From: Theristus sp. LFF4_11
Lineage: Eukaryota > Nematoda > Chromadorea > Monhysterida > Xyalidae
Length of the DNA: 64,000 bases
Direction of reading: 5' to 3'
Assembly (NCBI GenBank): GCA_030248135.1
Contig: JASANC010002890.1
Coordinates: 107,041 to 171,040 of the forward strand
Shown in pieces: positions 44,320 to 56,344 of the stretch. Under the pieces are notes generated by a model that had not been told where the DNA came from, did no database searches, and worked only from the letters and a program-made list of their open reading frames with translations. Positions within the stretch are counted from its first letter, which is position 1. Each line of letters opens with the position of its first letter. Position numbers and translations under genes: made by a program.

Positions 44320-46244
44320 ATGTCGGCCACCACAACAACACCTGTGTCCGTGACCGTGTCCGGAAACGCAAACAACAGCAACAACAACACCACAACAATG
44401 ATGACGTCGACCAAGAAATCAAAATCAATCGCCAAGCCGAAGCAGCCGACGTCGGCGGCGGCGGCGGCAGCGGCGCGAGCGAACGCAGCAACACGCCTGC
44501 AGCATTCGCCAGCGTTGGGCGGCGTGTCGACGTCACCACCGCGCCGAAAACGCGTCCGAAACAGACAACCAAACAAACCGAAGCTCGTTGTAAATGTGAT
44601 GCCTTCTGCTGCGGCGGCGGCACCGGGCCCGTCCAATCAAATGGTGCTCGTTTGAGGGTTTTTTGCGCTCTTAATGCTCTTCTTAACCACCAATTTCACC
44701 TTTGGCAATCAATTGTTTGGCGCTCGCTCAAGTATTTCATTTTTCCGTGACTCTGACACTTCATAAGGCTCCGAAGTTCAGTAACGTTTTATCCCTCAAC
44801 ACGTGCCACGTCTCAACTGCTCTACCATCACAAAGAATGTTGTGTTGCGCGTCAGCTTCAGTTTTGTAAACCTGGATTATGCAATAAGAACTCGGCATGG
44901 CTGTTTTGAGAGGATTTGTTGATTTTGCAGGATCGCGCAAATGTATCAAAAGACAACGAGTGTTTGCTTGACTTGCTGATGATGTTGCAGACAGCGCCGC
45001 CGCCTCCCGCAACGGCGGGTGCGAATGAACCGACCAGGCCTAATAATGCGAATCGTGTCAATGGAATGGTGACGATGTCGCAACAACGCAGGCAGCCCAA
45101 CCAAAGTCAACAGCACGCGTCGTCATCCGTGGCAACAGGCGGCACACAGCAGCAACAGACGCAAATGACCAAGACGCAACTGTACGAACGCAAATGCACG
45201 CTCTTGAAACGATGCACAAGAGCGCTGGTGTTTGTGAGTGAAATTAGTGCTTCAATGCCTGTTCATATTGGGGTATGTTGACGTACGTCAAAGGCACGTC
45301 TCCATGAACGATAGTATAGTCTCCATGAACACGCGACCGAACGTGCCGTGTCGTGCAAACACACGTCTGTATGAACGCTGGTCCTGTTCAGCTCGGTAAT
45401 TCCGTATCTTTCCTCGTTATATTGTTTCGAGGAGCATTTCGAATAGTGACTCAATCTCAATCCCATCCAAACGTGTCTTTTTGATCATAAATCGACCGAA
45501 TACCATTTTCAGAAAAACGCCGCCCTTTGTGACGAGGTTGCACGACTGCATCAGCGCATCGCAAGCACCGAGGAGGACACCAAGTTCGTGCATGATCACT
45601 TCACTTTCATTCTGTCCGTTGTTTCCGTTTGTTCGAATCGAAGTGAGTGCCGTCGCACATTGAGAGAGATGCATTGCGGCTTGTTCAATTGTACGCATAA
45701 CAAGCAAGCGTTTCACTCATACCAGTACCAGTACTGACTGATGCGTTCGCACCAGTGTAGGATTTTATTGCAATTCAAAAACGTCCGCATGCTTTTTTCA
45801 TGCGAACAAAAGCGCGACAAGTGTAAAAAAGGAACACACTTTTATATTTTGCCGTTTCGCGACCAATCCGAATCGTCTTTTTCGCAAAGAACGATCCTCC
45901 GCCGCATCCTCAACAACGAGCGCCTGAAGCAGCGACGCGAGGCGAACGCCGTCCGCCGCCAGCAGGCGCGACAGCAGCGCGAGTTGGCGGCCGCCATCGC
46001 CGCAACTGACAGCGAGCAGTTGACAGCTGGCGACAATAGTGGCGAGTTCATGGTGATCGACAAGCAGACGGCTGGTGGCGGCGGTCAGTTGCTGGCGAGC
46101 ACGATCGCGACCAACGACTTCACGGTGCTCGTCGATCCGATCCATAGCGGCTGCAATTCGTCGTCGAACTCGACCGCCAGCACGAACAACGTCTCGTCCG
46201 GCGGCAATGACGCGCCCGTTGCTGGGCTGATTGGGGCGCTGTGA
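44320..46244 (+). CDS. INO80 complex subunit E-like coiled-coil protein, 4 exons
   Basis: Exons 44320-44643, 44991-45233, 45513-45583 and 45890-46244 join in phase to about 330 residues. The first ~180 residues are Thr/Asn/Ala/Pro/Gln-rich with a basic KKSKS...RRKRVRNR stretch, probably a nuclear signal. A heptad-like segment follows: QLYERKCTLLKRC, ALVFKNAALCDEVARL, and ILRRILNNERLKQRRE across the last junction. Its spacing resembles human INO80E (YK.KY..LKRKLKFLIYENE...EL, then SFLLDRLLQYE) and more weakly TFPT/INO80F. Both are subunits of the INO80 chromatin remodeller. The tail is Ser/Asn/Gly-rich. The family call rests on one coiled coil and is moderate. Joining exon 3 to exon 4 requires donor GTTCGT and acceptor gcaaag; an alternative donor 3 bases on breaks the frame. 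Confidence 0.6.
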
Positions 46245-46816
46245 ACGGCGTTGCGCAACGTGTCGTGACGTCATACGCTCTGCAATTTGTTGCGCTCGCG
46301 CTCGCAACTGTGAACTGTGTGCAATGATTGGTTGGCTGCATCGAGCAGGCTGCTCAAGTAATCAGTGGGCTAATCAGCTGATTTTGTCTATGATTTGATT
46401 TGCAGTTCCACTGTATAATCAGTAAAGCTGATTCAGTTTTGTTGTGATGCAACCACGACGCGCCTTTTTTTTATTGTTCTTCAGTCAAGTTTGGTCTGCT
46501 CTCTCAAAATCGGCGTTCAGTGTATTTTTATGAGTTGTTGTTCCGTTGCCATCGTTAAACATGTTCGTAAATAGAATATTGTAAATATTTTCTGAAAGAA
46601 GACTGCCAAGTGCTAATAAAAGATTCAGAGCTCTCTGTTGGTTCGGCTTTATTGTTGCGGTGTTTTGTGGTACGATTGCTGTCCAAAATTTATTGTGGTG
46701 AAATGCAAGCTGGTTGCGGCACTGATTCTAGTCTTCATTCTTGAACAAGTCTGGGGTGCAACTCTGAGCATGCTCAGATAATTTCAACAAAAAAAAGTTC
46801 GTTTGTGACGTCGAGA
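46245..46816. other. Spacer between the INO80E-like gene and TTC27
   Basis: Contains the probable INO80E-like 3' UTR and poly(A) signal, then a short region that must contain the TTC27 promoter. No further gene is visible. Confidence 0.4.
46615..46620 (+). terminator. Probable poly(A) signal AATAAA of the INO80E-like gene
   Basis: A canonical AATAAA 370 bp after the stop codon, in an AT-rich stretch followed by GT/T-rich sequence (ctgttggttcggctttattg). It lies before the TTC27 start codon, so it fits the end of the upstream transcript. Confidence 0.5.
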
Positions 46817-49800
46817 ATGACGGCCGACGATTTGCCAATGGACATTTTCTCAATCGACGACCAGTGGCAGCAAGAGTTGGCCGCACTGAGCGCCAACGTG
46901 ACCGAGCACGAATGCAGCGGTTCGCCGTTGTCGCAACAGCGAGCGCGCGACTGTCTCCGCCTCGCCAGCCTGTCGTTGTGCGACTTCTGGCGGGCGAACT
47001 TCGTTGGGCCGATCTCGGCAGATGACGAGCGAAACTGCGATGATGACGACGACGACAGGCGCTGCTTGCTGGTGCACTCGGGTGGTTCGTGTTGTCTCTA
47101 TGGGTGGCGTTTTTGTTGCGTTCGTTGTGCACGCGCTTTGTCACACTTCGTGGCACGCTGCATTCATCTTTTTCCCATGAGCTGAGTCAAAATTGGCCGT
47201 CCCTAATTCACCCCATGTGAGCAAAATATGGTCGTGCCTGTTTCGTTTCCCGTTTTGCCAGTTATACTAGCACACACCCTTTACCGATCAGTGCGAGGGC
47301 GTAGGAAGGGCTCAGCTCGGCTTAAAAAAAACACGTGTTCAAAAAACATCTTTGAACTGTATTGTCAGATCAACCGTGTACATTTGGCGGTTGCATTGCA
47401 GGTGTTCCTCTGCACGCGCACACCCGTCTGCTGCGTCGGCTGACACGAGCGATCGCTGTGATTCGTGCGCTGCAAAGTAACGAGCTGATCGCTGATTGGC
47501 TGCAGCATTCACTGGCGTGGCACCTGCTTCGACTGCTGTGCATTCGCTGTCTCCAGCGGGCGCTCACGGAGGCGAGCGTCAAAGTTCGGTGTGTCTTGTT
47601 TTTCTGAGTTTTTGTTCGCAGTCAGCTGCTTTGACTGACTGCGTGCGTGTGCTCATATTATCAATTTTTTAGATTCTGCGACTCAATGGGTTTGAAGACG
47701 TGAAAGGAAACGGGGTTCCGTCTTATGTGGCAATTCAAAATCGCCTAAGTGACTCGGCCCTGTTTAGAGGGCTTGCATCACATTGCCAATTTTGAATTCC
47801 CGCGCGTCATGCATGACAGTGTTTACCTGTATCTATGCGCGCATTGAGTCTCGGTAGCAAAAGAAAAGATATACACTGGCACAAGTGTGTCGTCGACCGA
47901 ACAGTCAGCATGGTCGCTTTTCATTCACCGAACGGCCAGTCAAACGTCGCCGTTGTGGCTAACATGTATGCTATAATGAGCGCTATAAGCCATGAACACA
48001 ACGATTCGGTGTCGCACAAAACCATCGTTCGTTTCCATTTTCAGCGACTGGTTCTTGGAGTGCTGCGGCGACGACGACAACGCCGATTCGCCCGTGTGCC
48101 GTGCGCAATGCGACCAGTCATCGTTGGTCTGCTATCATCTGCAGTGTCTCTACGCTTGTCTGCAGTTGCACCTGTTCGACCGAGCGAGCGCCCATCTTCA
48201 CTGTGCCTTGCAACACTGCGACCTCCGTCTGACGCTCACCGGCGAATTGGGCCGGCGCACCAGATTTCAGCAGCACGACCTCGCGCAGCTCACCGTGCAT
48301 CTCCAACGAATTCATGTGGTTGGTCGAGGCACCCGTTTTTTCTAAAGCGGCATTCATGAAGCAAGATTTGTTGACCGCGTAGCTATGTTTTGACAGCTAC
48401 GCGTCGCTAAATATTGCTTCAGGAATGCTGCTTAACGCCTATTGTCCCCGGTGAATCCTGCGTGGACTGGACTTTTCAGGCAATAAAAACGTTTTTGCTA
48501 AAAATCCTCGTCTGAAATTGATCGCGCACTTTTTTACGCGTAGTGTTCACATCTGACCTTAATCATGCGGATGCGCGAGCGAGCGTCAGCGAGCGGACAG
48601 CGCATCACGCATTATATGAGCCGTTATCCTCTCGCGCGCGTTTTTCAAATTTGCTCGCTTCCTCCAGCGAGCATAGTATAAGCCACAAACTTGGTTCTGT
48701 GCACACGAAACGAACACCCAAAGTTGTGCTTGGAGCCGCGAAAAAATTTTTTATCCGACTACTTTTCATACGCTGTAGACACGAAAAACCTATTCTGAAA
48801 ACAGTGTTACTTATTTTTCTATCTCTTTTTTTTTCCGGTATGTCATCAACATGTGTTCGCGCTTTCAGTTTTTACCTGCGACACGTTCACAGTCTAGCAA
48901 GAATGTTTCCTGGGGTAATTTCATCCGTAGATTTGGAAAAATGGGTTAATTTTTTGCCCCGACCACTTTTTTGGGTAAAAATTTGGGCATTTTTAAAAGT
49001 TCGCAGCGTTTTCACCGGGTTTCAAGTGTTCGCCCTTTCAATTTTTAGCTGGGACACGTTCACAGTTGAAGAAAAATGTTTCCTAGGGTAATTTCATCCG
49101 TAGATTTGGAAAAATGAGTTAATTTTTTGCCCCGACCCCTTTTTGGGGTAAAAATTGGGCTTTTTTGAAAGTTCGCAGGGTTGTCACCTGGTTTTAAGTG
49201 TTCGCCCTTTCAATTTTTAGCTGGGACACTTTCACAGTTGAACAAGAATTTTTCCTCGGGTAAATTCATCCGTAGATTCTGAAAATTTAGTTTATTTTTT
49301 GCCCGGGCATTATTTGGGTCAAAATTGTGCATTTTTTGAAAATTCGTAGCATTTTGACTGGGTATCATTTTTTCAGTCTTACAAATTTTGTCTGAGCTAC
49401 GAAAAATAGCAGAAATGTTTAGTCCGTAGGAATTCAATACGCTGATCACGGATTTTGGGATAGTTTTCTTACGTGAGCAACTCTAGATGCTGAATCGTGA
49501 CGATTTCGGGCGAATCGGCCGTGGAAGTTGGCGAAATCGGTCCAGAAACGAAAAACAAAAAAAGGGTGTTTTCCAGGGTAATTCAATGCGCTGATCACGA
49601 ATTTTGGGTTAGTTTTCTTACGCGAGCAACTCTAGATGCTGAATCGTGACGATTTCGGGCGAATCGGCCGTGGAAATTGGCGAAATCGGTCCAGAAACGA
49701 AAAACAAGAAAAGGGTGTTTTCCAGGGTAATTCAATGCGCTGATCACGAATTTTGGGTTAGTTTTCTTACGTGAGCAACTCTAGATGCTGAATCGTGACG

Positions 49801-52800
49801 ATTTCGGGCGAATCGGCCGTGGAAGTTGGCGAAATCGGTCCAGAAACGAAAAACAAGAAAAGGGTGTTTTCCAGGGTAATTCAATGCGCTGATCACGAAT
49901 TTTGGGTTAGTTTTCTTACGTGAGCAACTCTAGACGCTGAATCGTGACGATTTCGGGCGAATCGGGCGTGGAAGTTGGCGAAATCGGTCCAGAAACGAAA
50001 AACAAGAAAAGCGTGTTTTCCAGGGTAATTCAATGCGCTGATCACGGATTTTGGGTTAGTTTTCTTACGTGAGCAACTCTAGATGCTGAATCGTGACGAT
50101 TTCGGGCGAATCGGCCGTGGAAGTTGGCGAAATCGGTCCAGAAACGAAAAACAAGAAAAGGGTGTTTTCCAGGGTATTTCAATGCGCTTATAACAAAATT
50201 TGGGTTAGTTTTCTTACGTGAGCAACTCTAGACGCTGAATCGTGACGATTTCGGGCGAATCGGGCGTGGAAGTTGGCGAAATCGGTCCAGAAACGAAAAA
50301 CAAGAAAATGGTGTTTTCCAGGGTAATTCAATGCGCTGATCACGGATTTTGGGTTAGTTTTCTTACGTGAGCAACTCTAGATGTTGAATCGTGACGATTT
50401 CGGGCGAATCGGCCGTGGAAGTTGGCGAAATCGGTCCAGAAACGAAAAACAAGAAAAGGGTGTTTTCCAGGGTAATTCAATGCGCTGATCACGGATTTTG
50501 GGTTAGTTTTCTTACGTGAGCAACTCTAGATGCTGAATCGTGACGATTTCGGGCGAATCGGCCGTGGAAGTTGGCGAAATCGGTCCAGAAACGAAAAACA
50601 AGAAAAGGGTGTTTTCCAGGGTAATTCAATGCGCTGATCACGAATTTTGGGTTAGTTTTCTTACGTGAGCAATTCTAGATGCTGAATCGTGACGATTTCG
50701 GGCGAATCGGCCGTGGAAGTTGGCGAAATTGGTCCAGGAACGAAAAACAAGAAAAGGGTGTTTTCCAGGGTAATTCAATCCGCTGATCACGAATTTTGGG
50801 TTAGTTTTCTTATGTGAGCAACTTTAGATACTGAATCGTGACGATTTCGGGCGAATCGGCCGTGGAAATTGGCGAAATCGGTCCAGAAATGAAAAACGAG
50901 AAAACGGTTTTTCCAGGGTAATTCAATGTGCTGATCACGGATTTTGGGTTAGTTTTCTTGTATGAGCAACTCTAGATACTGAATCGTGACGATTTATGGT
51001 GAATCGGCCGTGGAATTTAGCGAAACCGGTCCAGAAATGAAAAACAAGAAAACGGTGTTTTCCATGGTAATTCATTACGCCGATCACGGCTTTTGGGTCA
51101 GTTTTTCTTTTGTGAGCGATTCTAGGTACTGAATCGTGACGATTTTGGGGAATCGGCCGTAGAAATGGCATAGGAGAAATCGGCCTAAAAAACGAAAAAT
51201 GAAAAACCTAAGTTGACCGGGGTTTAGAAGAATGTGTGACCAACGAATTGTGATTTTGGTCCGACCTTCGGGGCTTATGTAAAAGTCAGAATATTATCTA
51301 AAAATGCGTGAGACGCATATAAAAGAAGGAATATGGCCTTGTGTAAGCAGTGAAAGACTTGGCTCGACAACGCTTTTCAAGTCTCTGATGTGGTACACAC
51401 GGATACAAGTACATAAGGGTCATATTTTTGCGCCGCGTTTGTTTGTTTTTTTTGAAGCATGCCCCCCACCGATTCCGGAAACCCGAAGGTACCAAACTCC
51501 GGTGGGATTGGGGAATGGACGGCTCACCATCCCGTGGAACCAATACCCTCGGCATGTGAGGGGGCAGCCTCTAAGCCCCGCTCTGTCCTGGGGGCACCAG
51601 TGATCTTAGCCCGATTTCGGTTTCGGTGGCCTGCGGTCGCTATATCCCCGGAGGGCAGCGAATCCGAAGGTTTTCGTTTTCGTTTTCGTTTTTCTGAAAA
51701 GCGTAAAACTTTGAAGTTATTTTTTAATTGTTCTCTTCGATTTAATCTAAAATCACGCCATGTGCGAAATTCTGTAAATTCTGTGCAAAAACAGAAAAAT
51801 TAGAGATTGCAAAACATTGTTGCATGTAGCTTTTTCGTTGTTGTTAACGTACGCACCGCTGTGTACACACCAGCACCAGTGACAAAAAGGAGTTGTCTTC
51901 CGTTGATTTTTACCTTTTTTACCGGTGTCACCTTCAACTAGTGTGGCAGGATAAACCGTCTGTCCCGTGAGTCATTGCCTTTGCCACAGGAGACCTTGCG
52001 TTCCGCAATGCTTCTGCGATACAATTTGTCCTGAACAAACCAGTGTCAGCGAGCTAAAGTCTGATTGTTATTTTAGTAGTTTTAGTGGTCGCTAAATGCC
52101 CGAAATCCGCAAATGTGAAAGGTCATTTGTCTACAATACAAAGCACGAGGGTTGCCATGTGCAACCGAAATCATAAATAAACGCGCAAAAATATGACTCT
52201 TATGTACTTGTATCCGTGTGTACCACATCAGAGACTTGAAAAGCGTTGTCGAGCCAAGTCTTTCACTGCTTACACAAGGCCATATTCCTTCTTTTATATG
52301 CGTCTCACGCATTTTTAGATAATAAAGTGCTTGTCTGAAGGCAGTCATCTCACAGTGTGCTTGCGCAGTCACCGACAAACACACTGGCAGCATGTGACGT
52401 CCGATCTCGCTGCGACAGCAGCGCGCGCGTGTCAGCGTACGTGTGCTGTGGTGTGCCTGTGTGTTTGTTTATGACCGTGCGACAGTACTGTGCGCGGTTT
52501 TCAGGCTTGTTCGTAAAAACCATGAATCACACTTGAGTACACGACACATTTGTACAGTACAACTCATAAGCGTACGGCTTGCGTGTGTTTCGGCAATTTG
52601 CTTCATTGAAAACAACTGGCGGAATCGGCTCGATAAATGGAATGTGATGAACGTTGCGTTGCAGCTGGACAGTCAGCGCGCCGAACTGCTGATGAGTTTG
52701 AATTGCCACAACGAGGCGATGTCGATCTATGAGCGTTTGCGCATGTGGCCTCAGCTGATCAGATGCTACGAGAAAATCGGCAAGCCCGATCGGGCGGAGG

Positions 52801-55800
52801 CACTGATCCGAGAGCGACTCGAGGCGGAGCCTGAGGACCCGCTGATGTACTGTCTGCTTGGTGACGTCACCATGCAACCGCAGCATTATGAACAGGCCTG
52901 CAAGGTTGTGTGCGCTGCGAGATTGTTGTATGTTTTTTGACGCGAAACTTTAGTGAATTACAAAGAGAAGAACGAATGTATCGGGTTTGGTGGAACTCAG
53001 ACACCCCATTTGTTTTTGTGGCTTCTACATGTTTTCTTGCATCTCCGATCGCTTATTTCTTCTTTCGCGAGCTGTTTATTCTGCAAAAACGTGACATTAT
53101 CCACACACAGATGTCCACACACACATTTCATCGTTTCCAAACCGTCCAATTCCATTCGTTATTCGGTTGCTCGCATTTTCGCGCGCCTCTTCAAAATAGT
53201 GACAGCTTCATTTGTACGCAGGTGTCGAAGCGACGCTGCCACCAGGCGCAGACAGGCCTCGGCAGACTGTGGCTGCATCGCGGCCAGTTCGCGGCGGCAG
53301 TCGACTGTTTGCGCGCGTCACTGGCGCTGCAGCCGTTGCAGTGCGACGTGGCCTACAATCTCGGCTACTGTCACATGCAGCTGCACCAGTGGGCCGATGC
53401 CGCGAGCGCATACCACCGGTGCGTGAAATCTTTGGTCACTCACGCTTCAAAAAGGCGCCCGTGTTGTGTGTAATGTTGACAAGTGTGACACGTAAATTGG
53501 TCCCAGTTTCTCTTTGGGAGGTTCGCAAAGGGAAATTCCGAAATGCCAATTCCACTCGACTGTTGTTTGAAAGTTTGTGGGTTTTTGGCAGCTGCTTGAG
53601 GAGTCCGAGCCGATATTTTAGAATCTACGCCAAAATCGGTCGTTAATTTTAGTGTTTTTCGTATGCTCCGAAAACTTCTGGAAATGAGAACGCACCGATT
53701 TACAGGGCGACCCAGTTGGAGCCAGGTAATTTTGAGTCGTGGAACAACTTGTCGGCGGCCTACTTGCACATGGACACCATCGAGGCAAAGGTCGTTTGTG
53801 ATTCTTTTTTGTCATCTTTTTTCTGATGTTGTTTTTTCTGCTCGTGATATTCAGGAAGAATTTTTTTTTGTTTTAGTTCTGCTCTGTTCACGGTTCCAGA
53901 AGCCAAATTTAGCTAGCAAACACCAATGGTTTAGTGTTAGGGTCTATGAACGCTGAGCGTTTCATGGGCTAAAACCCTTGCTATGAAAGGGGGCAGCCAG
54001 CCACCAAAGCGCGCACTTTGGGGGCACTGGCACTGGTCAGGTGATCTGATCTAGATTTCGGTGGCTTTCGACCGCTGTATCCCCGAAAGGCCGCAAATTT
54101 GATATTTTTTCTTGTCAATACGCAACTATAGGAAAAAGGCGAGGTTTATTGTCTCATAGAAACTCATGTAGTTTTTTATAAGAAGTAACAATGATGTTTC
54201 TTTAGCGCAAAGCGTTCATCATTCTGCAACAAGAGGCGATCCGGCACAGCTACGACAGCTGGCAGATCTGGGACAACTACTTGTCGGTGTGCTGTGAGCT
54301 GCGCGAATGGCGGCAAGCGATCAGGGCCTACAATCGACTGATTGACTTGAAGGACACTTATGTAGATCGCGACGTTTTGAAGGTTTGTTGACTGGTTGGT
54401 TGCATCATTTGCAGTGGTATATTTCATCAAACAACATGTTATGCGTTTTTGTGTTTGAAGCGAAACAACAAGTTTTGTTTGTTATTCAGACTCGCTAGTT
54501 TTCAACAAAAAAACACTTGCGACTTCTTCAGGTGATCAGCGATGGAGTTGCACAGCTGAGACTGCAGTTTATTGCGAACACTGACCAGTCGCCTGCAGAT
54601 GCAACTGTGGTATGTTGAAAATATGGAGACACTCGCACTCGTTGCAAGAAACAGCCGCTGCCAGTAGGCTCTTAAGCACACCGACTTGCATTGTTTTCAA
54701 CTCGCATAGTCTGCTGTTCACCAATTCGGCAGACGCATTGTCATGCACAAGCGGACACCAAGCAGCCTACAAAAAGGTTCCGGGGGAAGCCGCCTGACTG
54801 ACGCTGGTCGGTAACATCTGGCAGTAAACGGCAAAACGCACATTGTTGGCCTGCAAGTTGCCTGCAGCTGGACGTCTACCGTCAAACTCAATCACATATC
54901 CAACCAGCTGATTGGTTGATGATGCATGCGCATTCTGTGCATGAATTGCTGTGGAGGCGGAGTGTGGTGTGCACAGAGTCCGTGCATTACGTGTGACCAC
55001 CAACCAATCAGCCAGTTGGATATGTTATGATGGAGTTCGACTGTGTGCCGTGGCAGCGACTGGTGTACAACAACAACGCCCGCCCAGAGGCAACGTCGTT
55101 CGTGCACACTGCTCAGCACTGTTGGTTTTGTGTGTCCGTCAGGAGGCAGTGCCAGTCAGCACGGGTGACTCGCGTGCACCACACACAGCCGCCGACACCG
55201 ACCGACTGTACAAAGACGCCCTGCAGCTGTTCGGTCGGGTCACCGCACGCACGGCGACGGACGCGCGTGTCTGGCGTGCGTACGCCACGCTGGCCGGTCC
55301 CGCAGCGATCGGTGCGCCGCTGTGGCTGCCGCAGAACACCGCGCAACTGGAGAAATACGTGCGACTGCTGGAGAGAGCGCACGCCGCTGCGATGCAGAAC
55401 GCCGTGCGTTGCGGGCAGGGCTGGGATGGGTGGTCGACATTAGTGACTGGGATTTGATGTTAGAGAGACGTACAGTCTATCTCGCTAATAAATGCAACTA
55501 GGATTGGTTGGTCATAGCAATTCTCAGCGCTGATTGGTTAGTCATGAGCAATTATCGGCGCTGATTGGTTGGTCATTACGTCATGTTGCATATAATTTGT
55601 AGATGGACAGTAAATGGTTGGTCAGTCAAAAGGTAAAAAGCGCGCTCAGTACGGCCAATCAGTGAACGTGAGTAGAACCTGCAATGGTGGACGTGTCACT
55701 GCAAACTTGCTTGTTTCAGGAGTTTGAGCGTGATCTACAAGAGTGCGAGCGAACGTTGTCCACTGCGGTTGAGTTGACAAAGGCACAGTTGCATTTGACT

Positions 55801-56344
55801 GAGCAATTGACGGGCGAAGAACGTTTCCAGCAGGTTCCGAAACCGATATATCGCGACGTTTCGTGATTTCGTTCATGCTTGCCGTTTTATTTGCGGTGTT
55901 GTTGTTTGCGGCGCTGTTCACCTTGAGCTAATGGTCAGTAGTGGGTGGTCGTGACTCCAAGCTGGATGAAACGACCGAGGGGCGTGTGCGATGCTGTGGT
56001 GAACCGTGTGGTGCACTGAACATTGCCGCGATGCGCCTGGCGGAGATGTGGTGTACCACGCGACGTTGCACCACACGGTCGCACAAGTGTGCCATCAACG
56101 CATTGCAAACCAGCACTCTCACGCCACGCACCGCTTCGCAGTCTCTCATCGTTCGATTGGCGTTGCAGTTTTGTTCTGGTTGCAGGCTCAGCAGCGCAAA
56201 TCAGCATGGCGGATGTCCGTTCGTTCGCTGGTGACCAGAGTGAAAAAGCAACACACACGAGTGGACGGTGACTCGCTGCAGCCGAGCTTGACGAAAAACG
56301 TGCTGTTGCTCGAGGCGTACTTGGCAAATGAGCTGTCCACTTGA
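46817..56344 (+). CDS. TTC27: Tetratricopeptide repeat protein TTC27, 11 exons, middle missing
   Basis: TTC27 is a conserved but poorly understood TPR protein; the yeast homologue Emw1 is essential and linked to cell-wall integrity. Exons: 46817-47081, 47402-47588, 48045-48315, 52665-52904, 53222-53418, 53706-53790, 54206-54382, 54532-54609, 55143-55442, 55720-55833, 56186-56344; phases agree, giving about 690 residues (human 843). Exon 3 ends with LTLTGELGRRTRFQQHDLAQ (human LTGALGKRTRFQ). Exons 4-7 encode the TPR block: MYCLLGDVTM, VAYNLGYCHMQLHQWADAAS, ATQLEPGNFESWNNLSAAYL and DSWQIWDNYL. Exon 9 holds LQLFGRVTARTATDARVWR. About 150 residues found in human TTC27 between RTRFQ and the first TPR are not encoded; that position is a 4.3 kb intron filled by composite copy 3. 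The N-terminus is also about 60 residues short, so an upstream exon may have been missed. Confidence 0.87.
47665..47875 (-). repeat. SINE-like repeat A, inverted copy 5
   Basis: In the TTC27 intron between exons 2 and 3, ending in gcgcattgagtctcgg on the plus strand. Antisense to the gene. Confidence 0.65.
48346..48432. mobile_element. TAA-flanked mini-MITE (87 bp), TTC27 intron 3
   Basis: Ends AGCGGCATTCATGAAGCAA and its imperfect complement (ttgcttcaggaatgctgct), flanked by TAA (48343-48345, 48433-48435). It contains a second inner hairpin, GCGTAGCTATGTTTTGACAG / ctacgcg. It sits 30 bp after TTC27 exon 3. Same family as 35376-35452. Confidence 0.75.
48561..52324 (-). mobile_element. Composite repeat, copy 3 (TTC27 intron 3, inverted)
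   Basis: Read on the minus strand it has the same order as copy 1: core (51293-52324, 1032 bp, arms 51293-51435 and about 52182-52324), minisatellite, second tandem repeat (about 48850-49400) and the GC-rich end beginning at aatcatgcggatgcgcgagc. Both arms share GCGTGAGACGC and AAAAGAAGG, where both arms of copies 1 and 2 have GCGGGAGACGC and AAAAGGAGG. Confidence 0.75.
49441..51200. repeat. ~150-bp minisatellite array 3 (about 12 units)
   Basis: Same unit as arrays 1 and 2, in inverted orientation (cgatttcgggcgaatcggcc, ttccagggtaattcaatgcg). Units 49570-50760 are nearly identical; those next to the core are diverged, as in array 1. Confidence 0.9.
53930..54110. repeat. SINE-like repeat B, independent copy
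   Basis: In the TTC27 intron between exons 6 and 7. It shares gggggcactggcactgg, gatttcggtggctttcgacc and gtatccccgaaaggc with the copies in the composite cores, showing that repeat B also spreads by itself. Confidence 0.6.
54879..55043. mobile_element. TA-flanked MITE family T, copy in TTC27 intron 8
   Basis: About 165 bp from ccgtcaaactcaatcac to gagttcgactg, with CAGCTGATTGGTTG and its mirrored ccaaccaatcagcc, and gatgcatgcgcattctg. It is 99 bp upstream of exon 9. The left TA is intact; the right flank is TG. Confidence 0.75.
55500..55585. repeat. Tandem GATTGGTTGGTCAT units in TTC27 intron 9
   Basis: Three units of about 40 bp, each with GATTGGTT(A/G)GTCAT followed by caattctcagcgct-like spacer. 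The CCAAT-box content (reverse strand) is like that of MITE family T. Confidence 0.65.

Noticed and set aside
20045..51200. CRISPR-like regularly spaced repeats
   Set aside because: Units are ~150 bp tandem satellite without unique spacers, in a eukaryotic intron-rich context.
54951..55142. Plus-strand coding extension upstream of TTC27 exon 9
   Set aside because: Most of it is MITE family T; homology to TTC27 begins only after the acceptor at 55142.
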